A stretch of 6,318 nt of DNA from NCBI GenBank assembly GCA_030636465.1, contig DAOVWW010000095.1, positions 1-6,318 of the forward strand. The letters are read 5' to 3'. The translations under genes and the position numbers were made by a program. This document shows positions 1 through 5,773 of the stretch, one piece after another (positions within the stretch are counted from its first letter, which is position 1; each line of letters starts with the position of its first letter). The notes beneath the pieces were generated by a model. It saw nothing but the letters and a program-made list of their open reading frames with translations. It ran no database searches and had not been told where the DNA came from. The stretch comes from Gammaproteobacteria bacterium (GTDB lineage Bacteria > Pseudomonadota > Gammaproteobacteria > BMS3Bbin11).

Positions 1-55
1 ATCTCTATCTGATTAATCCAGAAAATAAGATTGCCGCGCTTCGCTCGCAATGACG
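1..55. repeat. Dispersed palindromic repeat, copy 1 (cut by window edge)
   Basis: The right arm runs from about 28 to 55, starting AGATTGCCGCG and ending in GCAATGACG (47-55). It matches the right arm of the complete copy at 749-863, with a short deletion in the middle of the arm. The first five bases, ATCTC, equal the inner end of the left arm of that copy, and the spacer between the two arms is almost the same length (21 against 22 nt). The window therefore seems to open inside a full element of the same design. No coding capacity is seen. The family resembles CGTCATTGC...GCAATCTC repeats that I recall from many bacterial genomes; that recollection is unverified. Confidence 0.7.
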
Positions 56-84
56 CGTAGCTTAGTGCAAAAGGTAATGAAGTA

Positions 85-123
85 AAAAAGACCGGTATGA
101 GTGTTTCTCATACCGGTCTTTTT
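85..123 (+). terminator. Strong intrinsic terminator of the upstream gene
   Basis: This is a perfect 17-bp inverted repeat (85-101 and 107-123) around a 5-nt loop, TGTTT. The core is a 12-bp stem, GACCGGTATGAG with CTCATACCGGTC, flanked by A5 on the left and T5 on the right. Because the stem has A before it and T after it, it should terminate transcription from either direction. On the plus strand it would end a gene lying left of the window and insulate dcd from it. dcd then needs its own promoter in 124-155. An AT-rich TAATAAT at 127-133 is a possible -10, but there is no convincing -35. Confidence 0.93.
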
Positions 124-155
124 CAGTAATAATGCGGTAATTTTTTAAACAGGTC

Positions 156-162
156 TAAGGAG
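156..162 (+). promoter_or_regulatory. Ribosome-binding site that decides the dcd start
   Basis: TAAGGAG lies 9 nt before the ATG at 172, which is normal spacing. It lies only 3 nt before an in-frame GTG at 166, which is too close. The site therefore favours 172 over the longer reading. The protein that results begins MGVKSDKW, which resembles the MSIKSDKW start I recall for Pseudomonas-type dCTP deaminases. Confidence 0.8.
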
Positions 163-171
163 TATGTGGGT

Positions 172-741
172 ATGGGCGTAAAGTCCGATAAGTGGATACG
201 CAAGATGGCTCAGGAAACCGGCATGATTGAGCCGTTTGAAGCGGGTCAGGTGCGAGTTGACGCACAAGGGAATAAAGTGGTGTCCTACGGCACTTCAAGT
301 TATGGTTACGATATTCGCTGCTCAGATGAATTCAAGATTTTCACCAATATCAATTCTGCGCTGGTCGATCCGAAGAACTTTGACGAGAACAGTTTTGTCG
401 ATTTTAAAGGCGATGTTTGTATTATTCCACCCAACTCATTTGCCCTGGCAAGAACAGTTGAATACCTGCGCATTCCACGAAATGTGCTGACCATCTGCCT
501 GGGTAAATCAACCTATGCGCGTTGTGGCATCATCGTTAATGTCACCCCGTTTGAACCGGAGTGGGAAGGCCATGTGACACTGGAATTTTCCAACACCACA
601 CCATTGCCAGCCAAGATCTATGCTAACGAGGGTGTAGCACAGGTGATATTCTTTGAAGGTGATGAAGAGTGCGAAACCTCGTATAAAGATCGCGGTGGCA
701 AATACCAGGGGCAGATGGGTGTAACCCTGCCAAAAACTTAA
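172..741 (+). CDS. dcd: dCTP deaminase
   Basis: The enzyme deaminates dCTP to dUTP and ammonia in the cytoplasm. This feeds dUTPase and thymidylate synthesis. The 189-residue product is full length for the family (about 188-193) and is very close to the Pseudomonas-type enzyme as I remember it. The signature block at residues 111-142 is intact: [15 protein letters not shown], then [11 protein letters not shown], which contains the catalytic glutamate E138. Other family landmarks are [13 protein letters not shown] (38-50), VDPKNFD (65-71), [10 protein letters not shown] (84-93) and the C-terminal [11 protein letters not shown] (171-181), which closes over the nucleotide in known structures. 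The start at ATG 172 is chosen from the ribosome-binding site; a GTG at 166 would add only two residues. The gene stands alone between a terminator upstream and a palindromic repeat downstream. A bifunctional deaminase/dUTPase cannot be strictly excluded from sequence, but the close match to monofunctional enzymes makes it unlikely. Confidence 0.96.
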   Translation: MGVKSDKWIRKMAQETGMIEPFEAGQVRVDAQGNKVVSYGTSSYGYDIRCSDEFKIFTNINSALVDPKNFDENSFVDFKGDVCIIPPNSFALARTVEYLRIPRNVLTICLGKSTYARCGIIVNVTPFEPEWEGHVTLEFSNTTPLPAKIYANEGVAQVIFFEGDEECETSYKDRGGKYQGQMGVTLPKT

Positions 742-748
742 ATCAATT

Positions 749-863
749 CGTCATTGCACCCTTCGGGCATTTCCGATGGTCACGAGCACCGAAGCGTGGC
801 AATCTCATGCAAGATAATTGATAGTATAGAGATTGTCGCGTCACTACGCTCCTCGCAATGACG
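749..863. repeat. Complete palindromic intergenic repeat, copy 2 (about 115 bp)
   Basis: The ends are perfect 9-bp inverted repeats, CGTCATTGC (749-757) and GCAATGACG (855-863). Inner inverted segments GGCAATCTC (798-806) and GAGATTGTC (829-837) flank a 22-nt AT-rich centre. The left arm holds a further nested hairpin, CACCCTTCGG (757-766) with CCGAAGCGTG (789-798), with one mismatch. The RNA would fold into a long stem. There is no transposase gene and no clear target-site duplication. The element fills most of the 193-nt gap between dcd and aroC, starting 7 nt after the dcd stop, and could act as a transcript end or stability structure. It is best described as a non-autonomous REP- or MITE-like dispersed repeat. 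Confidence 0.85.
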
Positions 864-934
864 AAATATTTGAATATTTTAGAGTTGTCCTGAAGTTTCA
901 TTCGACAGGCGAATACTGATAAAAAGGAATTAAT
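864..934 (+). promoter_or_regulatory. aroC leader with AT-rich dyad, small hairpin and ribosome-binding site
   Basis: Directly after the repeat is a perfect dyad, AAATATT-TG-AATATTT (864-879), which could be an operator or just AT-rich promoter DNA. A small hairpin, ATTCG (900-904) with CGAAT (910-914), follows. AAGGAA at 924-929 is a good Shine-Dalgarno site 5 nt before the aroC ATG. TTGTCC at 885-890 could be a -35, but no well-spaced -10 accompanies it, so I do not assign a promoter. No leader peptide or Trp/Phe/Tyr attenuator is visible. Confidence 0.35.
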
Positions 935-2014
935 ATGTCCGGCAACACAATAGGCAAGCTCTTTACCGTCACCAGTTTTGGTGAAAGCCACGGTGCGGCC
1001 ATCGGCTGCATAGTTGACGGCTGCCCTCCGGGGTTTGAATTAAGTGCAGCCGATATTCAGCCGGATCTGGATCGCCGCAAGCCCGGTACCTCGCGCCATA
1101 CTACCCAGCGCCGTGAGTCAGATGAAGTGGAAATACTTTCCGGTGTATTTGAGGGTAAAACTACCGGCACACCTATTGGCCTGCTTATCCGCAATACCGA
1201 CCAGCGCTCAAAAGACTATTCAGATATTAAAGAATTGTTTCGTCCGGGACATGCAGACCTCACCTACGCAAAGAAGTGTGGCTTTCGCTATTATCGTGGC
1301 GGCGGACGTTCCTCTGCACGCGAAACCGCTATGCGCGTGGCGTCAGGCGCGGTGGCTAAAAAATACCTAAAACTCAGGTATGGGATTCAGATACGCGGCT
1401 ACCTGGCTCAATTGGGCCCGATTAAGATTGATAAACTGGACTGGGATGTCGTTGAAACGAATCCATTTTTCTGTCCCGATGCAGATAAAGTTGCTGAGCT
1501 GGAAGCCTATATGGATGCCTTACGCAAGGAAGGTAATTCGGTAGGCGCACGTATAAATGTAGTGGCCAGCGGTGTCCCCGTCGGCCTGGGTGAACCCGTT
1601 TTTGATCGCCTAGATGCCGATATCGCTCATGCGTTGATGTGCATCAATGCAGCAAAAGGTGTAGAGATTGGGGCAGGCTTTGCCAGTATTGAGCAGAAAG
1701 GTACCGAACACCGTGATTTGATCAAACCCGAGGGTTTTCAGTCCAATAATGCCGGTGGTATTTTAGGAGGCATATCCAGTGGTCAGGATGTACTTGCCAG
1801 TGTAGCCTTCAAGCCGACCTCATCGTTACGCCTACCAGGTCAAACCATCAATAAAAAGGGTGAGTCTGCAGAAGTGATTACCACAGGCCGGCATGATCCC
1901 TGTGTAGGTATTCGTGCCACTCCGATCGTTGAAGCGATGCTGGCTATTACTCTGATGGACCACGTTTTGCGGCATCGGGGTCAGAATGCTGATGTCCTCG
2001 CGGAGCAGTCATAA
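935..2014 (+). CDS. aroC: Chorismate synthase
   Basis: This is the last step of the shikimate pathway: 5-enolpyruvylshikimate-3-phosphate loses phosphate to give chorismate, using reduced FMN as cofactor. The product has 359 residues, against about 361 in E. coli, and aligns with it over its length from memory. All three family signatures are present: GESHG at 16-20 with active-site H19; RPGHAD at 103-108 with H106, running into [17 protein letters not shown] at 120-136; and [18 protein letters not shown] at 318-335. The FMN and substrate arginines of [11 protein letters not shown] (44-54) are also in place. The ATG has a clear ribosome-binding site. The gene appears to lead an operon with an MFS transporter and trhP. 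Chorismate feeds aromatic amino acids, folate and quinones. As the source of prephenate it also links to the tRNA modification gene two places downstream. Confidence 0.98.
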   Translation: MSGNTIGKLFTVTSFGESHGAAIGCIVDGCPPGFELSAADIQPDLDRRKPGTSRHTTQRRESDEVEILSGVFEGKTTGTPIGLLIRNTDQRSKDYSDIKELFRPGHADLTYAKKCGFRYYRGGGRSSARETAMRVASGAVAKKYLKLRYGIQIRGYLAQLGPIKIDKLDWDVVETNPFFCPDADKVAELEAYMDALRKEGNSVGARINVVASGVPVGLGEPVFDRLDADIAHALMCINAAKGVEIGAGFASIEQKGTEHRDLIKPEGFQSNNAGGILGGISSGQDVLASVAFKPTSSLRLPGQTINKKGESAEVITTGRHDPCVGIRATPIVEAMLAITLMDHVLRHRGQNADVLAEQS

Positions 2015-2057
2015 GACCGCTAAGACCTTTTTTCTGTTAGCCCCTGGCGCCCTGCCC

Positions 2058-3236
2058 ATGCCTTACTGGCGTCTGTCATCCCTATACTTTGTTTATTTCG
2101 CTACTTTAGGTGTGCTGCTGCCTTACTGGGGGCCTTATCTGGCCTCGCTGGGGTTTTCACTCTCTGATATAGGCAACCTCATGGCCATCATCATGGCCAC
2201 CAAGGTGATTGCTCCCAATATCTGGTCCTGGCTGGCTGATCACAGTAATTCCTGTATGCGACTGGTGCGGCTGGCCGCTCTGCTTTCAGTCATCTTCTAC
2301 CTCGGAGTATTTTTCGGCGAGAGTTTCTGGTGGCTGGCACTGGTAATGATGCTGTTCACCTTTTTCTGGAATGCGGTGCTGCCGCAGGTGGAAGTCACCA
2401 CCTTGAATCACCTCGGTGATGATGACCACCTATACGGCAAGGTGCGTCTCTGGGGGTCTATAGGCTTCATTGTCTCATCTCTGTTACTGGGATATGCGCT
2501 GGATAGTTATCCTCCTGACTTAGTCTTGCCGGTAGTGCTTGCCTGTTTGCTAGGGATCTTTTTCTTTACGTTATTTATTAAGGATGCCGACAAGTGTGAG
2601 CAGCCTGAACGGGGCAGTATAGTCCGGTACATTTTTCAGTATCCTGAGCTGATGAGCTTTTTTCTGGTATGTTTTTTATTGCAGGCCAGTCATGCGCCGT
2701 ATTACACCTTCTATACCCTGTATTTATCTGACTTCGGCTACAGCAAAACCCTGATCGGAATCTTATGGGCTATAGGTGTTTTGTTTGAGGTGATCCTGTT
2801 TTTAACCATGCACAGGTTTTTGAAACCGATACGCTTTCGTGTACTGCTAATCTTCAGTTGTTTCATTACCGGCATACGTTGGCTGATGATAGGCATGTTT
2901 CCTGAGTCTTTAGTTCTGCTGGTTTTGGCCCAGGTGCTGCATGCCATCAGCTTCGGATTATTTCATGGTGTTGCCGTAGCCATGATACATCGCTATTTTA
3001 CAGGCCGGCATCAGCATCGAGGCATGGCGCTATATGGCAGTGTGAGTTTTGGTGCGGGCGGGGCAGTTGGTAGCCTGGTTAGCGGCTACCTGATGGGATG
3101 GTATGGAGCTGAGATTACATTCGCTATTGCCAGTGCAACGGTCTTTATTGCCGCAGTAGTTGCATGGTTTAGAGTGGAAGGAAAGTTTGAAAAGCAGGTG
3201 TTAATGGATCACCATTCAGGAATTGCTGCTAAATGA
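2058..3236 (+). CDS. MFS transporter, HcaT-like (3-phenylpropionate transporter family)
   Basis: This is an inner-membrane secondary transporter of the MFS_1-like/HcaT group. The 392 residues show about twelve hydrophobic segments, near residues 8-28, 38-60, 70-88, 90-110, 131-150, 155-174, 199-221, 231-251, 260-279, 283-307, 322-346 and 352-371. Family landmarks are the N-terminal PYWRLSSLYFVYFATLG with PYWGPYL (22-28), and YGKVRLWGSIGFI (126-138) after the fourth helix. The central loop is short and charged (175-190). I place the start at ATG 2058, because the first helix then begins at residue 8 as in relatives. The frame is open back to ATG 1986, which would add 24 polar residues and overlap aroC by 29 nt. 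Neither start has a good Shine-Dalgarno site, so translation may be coupled to aroC. An MFS gene next to aroC also occurs in pseudomonads as I recall. The substrate is unknown, and the HcaT name reflects family similarity only. Confidence 0.85.
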   Translation: MPYWRLSSLYFVYFATLGVLLPYWGPYLASLGFSLSDIGNLMAIIMATKVIAPNIWSWLADHSNSCMRLVRLAALLSVIFYLGVFFGESFWWLALVMMLFTFFWNAVLPQVEVTTLNHLGDDDHLYGKVRLWGSIGFIVSSLLLGYALDSYPPDLVLPVVLACLLGIFFFTLFIKDADKCEQPERGSIVRYIFQYPELMSFFLVCFLLQASHAPYYTFYTLYLSDFGYSKTLIGILWAIGVLFEVILFLTMHRFLKPIRFRVLLIFSCFITGIRWLMIGMFPESLVLLVLAQVLHAISFGLFHGVAVAMIHRYFTGRHQHRGMALYGSVSFGAGGAVGSLVSGYLMGWYGAEITFAIASATVFIAAVVAWFRVEGKFEKQVLMDHHSGIAAK

Positions 3237-3269
3237 AATGTTAGATGAAAAAATATATGGGCTATTGAT

Positions 3270-4586
3270 ATGTCACAAACAGAAAGAAAAGTAGAATTAT
3301 TGTCGCCAGCGGGCACCCTGAAGAGCCAGCACTATGCCATGGCTTTTGGTGCGGATGCGGTTTACGCGGGTTTGCCACGCTATTCACTGCGTGTACGCAA
3401 CAATGATTTTAATATCGAAAACTTATCTGTCGGCATTGATGCTGCTCATAAACAAGGCAAGCGATTCTTTGTTGCGGTTAACATCATGCCGCATGGCAGT
3501 AAGTTAAAGACCTTTCTGGCCGACATGGCAAAAATTGTTGTGCTTAAACCGGATGCCCTGATTATGTCAGACCCGGGTCTGATTATGCTGATCAGGGAAA
3601 ACTGGCCGGAGATGCCGATACATTTATCGGTGCAGATGAATACTGTCAATGCAGCGGCGGTAAAGTTCTGGCAGGGTGTGGGTATTGAGCGAATTATCCT
3701 GTCGCGTGAGCTGTCTCTCGGTGAGGTAGAAGAAATCCGTCAGCAGTGCCCTGATGTCGAACTGGAAGTTTTTGTACATGGCTCACTTTGTATCGCATAT
3801 TCCGGCCGCTGTTTATTATCCGGTTACTTTAATCACCGTGACCCTAATCAGGGTAGTTGTACCAATTCCTGTCGCTGGGATTATAAAGTGGCAGGTAAAG
3901 AAACCGAGGCGGGTATCGAACAGGGAGGCAGCCAGGACTTTCAGGCTGAAAACAGGAATGAAAAGGCTCAACATGTCATGTTGCTGGAAGAGTTTAATCG
4001 TCCCGGTGAGTTAATGCCTATCGAAGAAGACGAACACGGCACCTACATCATGAACTCCAAGGATCTGCGTGCGGTCGAACATGTCGCACAGCTGGTTAAT
4101 ATGGGTGTCGATTGCCTGAAGATAGAAGGCCGTACCAAGTCCCATTATTATGCAGCCAGGACCAGTCAGATCTACCGCCAGGCGATAGATGATGCCCTCG
4201 CTGGAAGAGAGTTTAACCCCAATCTCATGGGTGACCTGGAGTCACTGGCAAACCGCGGTTATACCGATGGTTTTTTTGTCAGACATCACAGTGAAGAGCT
4301 GCAGCGCTATCATGACAGTGCTTCCACATCGCAGAGGCAGATATTCGTTGGTGAAGTGGCGGAGAATAATAACGACGGATTTTCACTGGTGAATGTTAAA
4401 AACAAAATCCTGGTAGGCGATACACTTGAGCTACTGACCCCAAAAGGCAATATATCTTTTCCACTCAATGAAATGCTGGACAAGGATGATAAGCCGCTTG
4501 AAGAAGCACCGGGTGGCGGCTGGAAGGTGAAGATTAAACTCCCTGCTGAAGCCGGGGAATATGGATTGCTGGCGAGAGACCTGTAA
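3270..4586 (+). CDS. trhP: tRNA 5-hydroxyuridine modification protein TrhP (YegQ), peptidase U32 family
   Basis: TrhP/YegQ of E. coli hydroxylates uridine 34 of tRNAs that read four-codon boxes, the first step towards cmo5U/mcmo5U. The reaction is reported to need prephenate and an iron-sulfur cluster. The old name, collagenase-like U32 protease, is misleading. The product has 438 residues, against about 450 in E. coli. The N-terminal half opens with VELLSPAGTLKSQHYAMAFGADAVYAGL (8-35). The U32 signature lies at 166-202: EVFVHG, then C174, C181, C197 and C201 with spacing C-x6-C-x15-C-x3-C, the likely cluster ligands, ending in CRW. HGTYIMNSKDLRAVEHV (256-272) and LKIEGRTKSHYYAA (283-296) follow. 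The C-terminal part (about 358-438) is the small beta domain. The segment 208-235 is variable and polar. The start lies 33 nt after the transporter stop with only a weak GGGC before it. RlhA and TrhP are paralogues; the length and C-terminal region favour TrhP. Confidence 0.9.
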   Translation: MSQTERKVELLSPAGTLKSQHYAMAFGADAVYAGLPRYSLRVRNNDFNIENLSVGIDAAHKQGKRFFVAVNIMPHGSKLKTFLADMAKIVVLKPDALIMSDPGLIMLIRENWPEMPIHLSVQMNTVNAAAVKFWQGVGIERIILSRELSLGEVEEIRQQCPDVELEVFVHGSLCIAYSGRCLLSGYFNHRDPNQGSCTNSCRWDYKVAGKETEAGIEQGGSQDFQAENRNEKAQHVMLLEEFNRPGELMPIEEDEHGTYIMNSKDLRAVEHVAQLVNMGVDCLKIEGRTKSHYYAARTSQIYRQAIDDALAGREFNPNLMGDLESLANRGYTDGFFVRHHSEELQRYHDSASTSQRQIFVGEVAENNNDGFSLVNVKNKILVGDTLELLTPKGNISFPLNEMLDKDDKPLEEAPGGGWKVKIKLPAEAGEYGLLARDL

Positions 4587-4591
4587 CGTTC

Positions 4592-4649
4592 GTTTTACGT
4601 GTTATGTTTTACGGTTTACGTAACACCTAAAGCGTAAATCGTAAAACAT
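4592..4649. repeat. TTTACG-unit inverted repeat at a convergent gene junction
   Basis: Between the convergent stops of trhP and the deacetylase gene, three forward TTTACG units (ending at 4599, 4613 and 4620) face two inverted CGTAAA units (from 4633 and 4640). Positions 4604-4620 pair with 4633-4649 as a 17-bp stem with a 12-nt loop. In plus-strand RNA the single non-Watson-Crick position is a G-U wobble. A second, overlapping stem is possible between GTGTTATGT (4599-4607) and ACGTAACAC (4618-4626), excluding the first. No U-tract follows on either strand, so it is not a standard intrinsic terminator, although its place suggests a role as transcript end or 3'-end protection. Confidence 0.7.
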
Positions 4650-4652
4650 TGT

Positions 4653-5588
4653 TTAGAGCATTGCCTCCAGCACCGCCGTCCACGCCCTGGCAATATTCTG
4701 CCGGTTATAACCCCCACCCCCGGTGACCAGTAACCGTCCCTGGCAGTGTTCATCGGCTATCCGGCATAGTTGTCGAGTTGCGTGCGCATGGGCTGCAGGG
4801 GTTAGAGCCATATGCGTGATGGGGTCACCTAAAATACTGTCAGCACCGGCTTGCAGGATGATGAACTCCGGACTGGCATCAACCAGAAAATCTTCAATTT
4901 TTTCCCAGGCCTGATAAAAATCAGCATCCTGTACATGTGGTGGGGTCAGTGGCAGATTTAATTTTGTCTCTTTGGCTGCGCCAGTCCCTGTTTCTGAACT
5001 AGAGCCTGTTCCCGGGTAGAGAAAATTTCCATCTTCATGAATGTCGGCGATGTAAATACCCGGGTCATTCTCGTATTCATAAAAAACACCGTCCCCATGG
5101 TGTGCATCAATATCGACATAGGCAATTCTTTGAATGTCATGACTTTTGCGCAATGCTTCAATCAGTATCCCAATATCGTTGACGGCGCAAAACCCGGCTG
5201 CGGTGTCACGGCGAGCGTGATGTAAGCCGGCTATCGGTACAAATACCCTGTTTGTATCTCCTGAGATTATTCTTCTGGCCCCATCAAGCACACAGCCGGC
5301 CACGATAGCAGCCGATTCATAGATGCCCGGGTATGCCGGTGTATCACCACAATCCAGTGTGCCAGAGCCAGTAGCAGAGAGTTTGATCAACTTTTCGATG
5401 TAGCTTTGTGTATGGAAAAATTCCAGTTCTTCTTTGCTGGCGCTAACAGGGGAGGCGATCTCTACTTTTTTATCCAGACCTGATTTCCTGGCTGCATTCC
5501 AGAAAGCATCAAGGCGGTCAGGGCCAAAGGGGTGACCTTCACCGAAGCCGTAGGCAGCAAGTGCTTTACCATAGTAAACAGTAGTCAT
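4653..5588 (-). CDS. Histone deacetylase family protein (zinc-dependent, AcuC/HDAC-like)
   Basis: This is a cytoplasmic zinc hydrolase of the arginase/deacetylase fold that removes acyl groups from lysine or related amines. Bacterial relatives include AcuC, which acts on acetyl-CoA synthetase, and acetylpolyamine amidohydrolases. The 311 residues form one domain, shorter than AcuC or eukaryotic HDACs (about 370-390 in the catalytic region). The catalytic set is complete: tandem histidines H123-H124 in GLHHA; zinc ligands D161 and H163 in DIDAHHGDG (159-167); third zinc ligand D250 in QAGADS; and transition-state tyrosine Y294 in GGGGY. Supporting motifs are GHPFGPDR (18-25), DTPAYPGIYE (82-91), AAGFCAVND (130-138) and YPGTG (191-195). 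AGGA (5598-5601) sits 9 nt before the ATG. The gene converges on trhP and diverges from the binding-protein gene, with no acetoin or acs gene beside it, so context does not name a substrate. There is no signal peptide. Confidence 0.92.
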   Translation of the reverse strand: MTTVYYGKALAAYGFGEGHPFGPDRLDAFWNAARKSGLDKKVEIASPVSASKEELEFFHTQSYIEKLIKLSATGSGTLDCGDTPAYPGIYESAAIVAGCVLDGARRIISGDTNRVFVPIAGLHHARRDTAAGFCAVNDIGILIEALRKSHDIQRIAYVDIDAHHGDGVFYEYENDPGIYIADIHEDGNFLYPGTGSSSETGTGAAKETKLNLPLTPPHVQDADFYQAWEKIEDFLVDASPEFIILQAGADSILGDPITHMALTPAAHAHATRQLCRIADEHCQGRLLVTGGGGYNRQNIARAWTAVLEAML

Positions 5589-5681
5589 ATCACAATATCC
5601 TGTTTTAACAATATGATGCCTCTGATAATGCCATGAATAGGAGGACGATGGCGATGTGCTGCGCTATACTCGTCAGCGATT
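5589..5681. promoter_or_regulatory. Divergent intergenic region between deacetylase and binding-protein genes
   Basis: This 93-nt gap must carry promoters for both divergent genes. It has ACAATAT twice (5592-5598 and 5608-5614), separated by a small dyad, TGTT-TT-AACA. Rightward, TATACT (5665-5670) is a good -10 look-alike but has no -35 at the right distance. A perfect GGAGG (5640-5644) lies 37 nt before the annotated start of the rightward gene, which is too far to serve that start. No leftward promoter is clear. Confidence 0.3.
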
Positions 5682-5773
5682 ATGACGAATTTAAAAATAA
5701 ATACAGCGTCATTGTTCAGATTGAAACCATTTTCTCAGGGATGTCTCGTTCTGATATTGGCATTTGCATATAA
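5648..5773 (+). other. Possible 41-codon upstream overlapping reading frame
   Basis: ATG at 5648, or ATG at 5654 in the same frame, opens a 41-residue (or 39-residue) frame ending in TAA at 5771-5773. GGAGG (5640-5644) lies 3 nt before the first ATG and 9 nt before the second, so 5654 is ideally placed. The frame differs from that of the binding protein and overlaps its signal-peptide region. The peptide is mixed in composition, with two cysteines near its start, and resembles nothing I know. It could be a leader or upstream ORF that tunes the downstream gene, or it could be chance. The only support is the ribosome-binding site. Confidence 0.2.

Noticed and set aside
166..171. GTG at 166 as the dcd start
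   Set aside because: It is only 3 nt from the Shine-Dalgarno site; ATG 172 has normal spacing and the expected N-terminus.
306..494. Minus-strand open frame inside dcd
   Set aside because: It lies wholly within the conserved coding sequence of dcd and its translation resembles no protein family.
749..863. CRISPR-like or IS-like interpretation of the palindromic repeat
   Set aside because: There are no regularly spaced unique spacers, no transposase and no evident target duplication; the structure is a single long imperfect palindrome.
743..991. 82-codon minus-strand open frame between dcd and aroC
   Set aside because: It is read from the palindromic repeat and the aroC start region, has low-complexity basic sequence with no family resemblance, and overlaps the well-supported aroC start.
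1044..1370. 108-codon plus-strand frame inside aroC
   Set aside because: It is an out-of-frame shadow of chorismate synthase across its most conserved motifs.
2012..2033. Possible terminator after aroC (TAAGACC repeated, then a T6 run)
   Set aside because: The two TAAGACC copies are direct repeats and cannot form a stem, so the T-run has no hairpin and the operon is not interrupted.
5665..5670. TATACT as a firm -10 promoter element for the binding-protein gene
   Set aside because: There is no -35 match 16-18 nt upstream and no extended -10, so a promoter cannot be claimed.
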